From Notospermus geniculatus (lineage: Eukaryota > Nemertea > Pilidiophora > Heteronemertea > Lineidae): a stretch of DNA of 64,000 bases. Position 1 is the stretch's first letter; each line of letters opens with the position of its first letter. The notes under the pieces were generated by a model. It had not been told where the DNA came from. It did no database searches and worked only from the letters and a program-made list of their open reading frames with translations. Where the stretch lies: assembly GCA_002633025.1 (NCBI GenBank), contig NMRB01002066.1, positions 56,923 to 120,922 of the forward strand, given 5' to 3'. The position numbers and the translations under genes were made by a program. Of this stretch, positions 63,815 to 64,000 are shown piece after piece.

Positions 63815-64000
63815 TCATTAGGGAGGTTTCGCAAATCTGACGAAAAACGAAGTACGAAATAGGAAATTCAACTTCTGGAGATGGTTGTTACCACAAATAT
63901 CCCTGCTGCCAGGGCGTCTTTTAGCATACCGAGAGAGTTATGGTGCACCCGTCCTTGAATTTTTAAATACGAAGTGGAAACGAAAGATCAATTTCAACGA
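63815..64000. mobile_element. MITE, GTGAGGTTTCGCA family, copy 2, truncated by the window end
   Basis: GGGAGGTTTCGCAAATCTGACG, then GAAGTACGAAATAGGAAATTCAACTTC and GCTGCCAGGGCGTCTTTTAGC, homologous to 30745-31045. Confidence 0.7.

Overview
This is a window from an animal genome. Genes have GT-AG introns, coding exons are sparse, about 40% or more of the window is recognisable short repeats, and TACATGTA and TAGGCCTA words are everywhere. Gene content (a METTL27-like methyltransferase, class A GPCRs, a PAN-domain exon, an immunoglobulin-superfamily receptor with tyrosine motifs, Penelope elements, tRNA-derived SINEs) suggests an invertebrate deuterostome such as an echinoderm, hemichordate or amphioxus. 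That placement is inference. Three long N gaps (14955-15474, 28551-29306, 56050-56898) and several single-n joins (1776, 3838, 10772, 22832, 36329, 46176) show a draft assembly.

Layout: 2.1-5.1 kb holds two near-identical ZIP (SLC39) zinc-transporter copies, each frameshifted at a different place, with the second copy starting exactly at a single n. 8.9-11.9 kb has a PAN/apple-type exon and a long open exon for an unrecognised propeller-like protein; they are in compatible phase and may be one gene. 12.9-27.7 kb carries a METTL27-like methyltransferase whose exons 2-5 are duplicated: cassette A is broken in exon 3, cassette B is intact but has no visible exon 1, and a third dead exon 2 lies between. 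18.7-22.8 kb and 28-32.5 kb are mostly transposon debris. 32.9-47.9 kb holds the most interesting gene: nine exons in fully consistent phase predict a 455-residue type I membrane receptor with a signal peptide, one Ig domain lacking both canonical cysteines, an FN3-like region, one membrane segment and a tail with YVNV, a duplicated EDAYN exon, and a C-terminal YAEL/YSEL pair with ITAM-type spacing. 49.6-51.4 kb and 55.9-58.4 kb are two paralogous class A GPCR genes with a shared upstream non-coding block that is itself tandemly duplicated in front of the first. 59-64 kb is a pile of nested foldback and miniature inverted-repeat elements.

Many repeats can be delimited exactly here because target-site duplications or empty sites are visible: an 8-bp TSD element inside a Penelope copy whose uninterrupted homologue lies at 41.7 kb; 9-bp TSD elements at 34.6, 53.4 and 61.3 kb; 5-bp TSD elements at 9.8 and 16.1 kb; TTA/TAA elements at 6.0, 43.2 and 62.3 kb; and a family ending in AGCTCAC hairpins that inserts between two T residues without a TSD, as Helentron-type elements do. 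There is no operon logic here; neighbouring genes show no evidence of a shared pathway.
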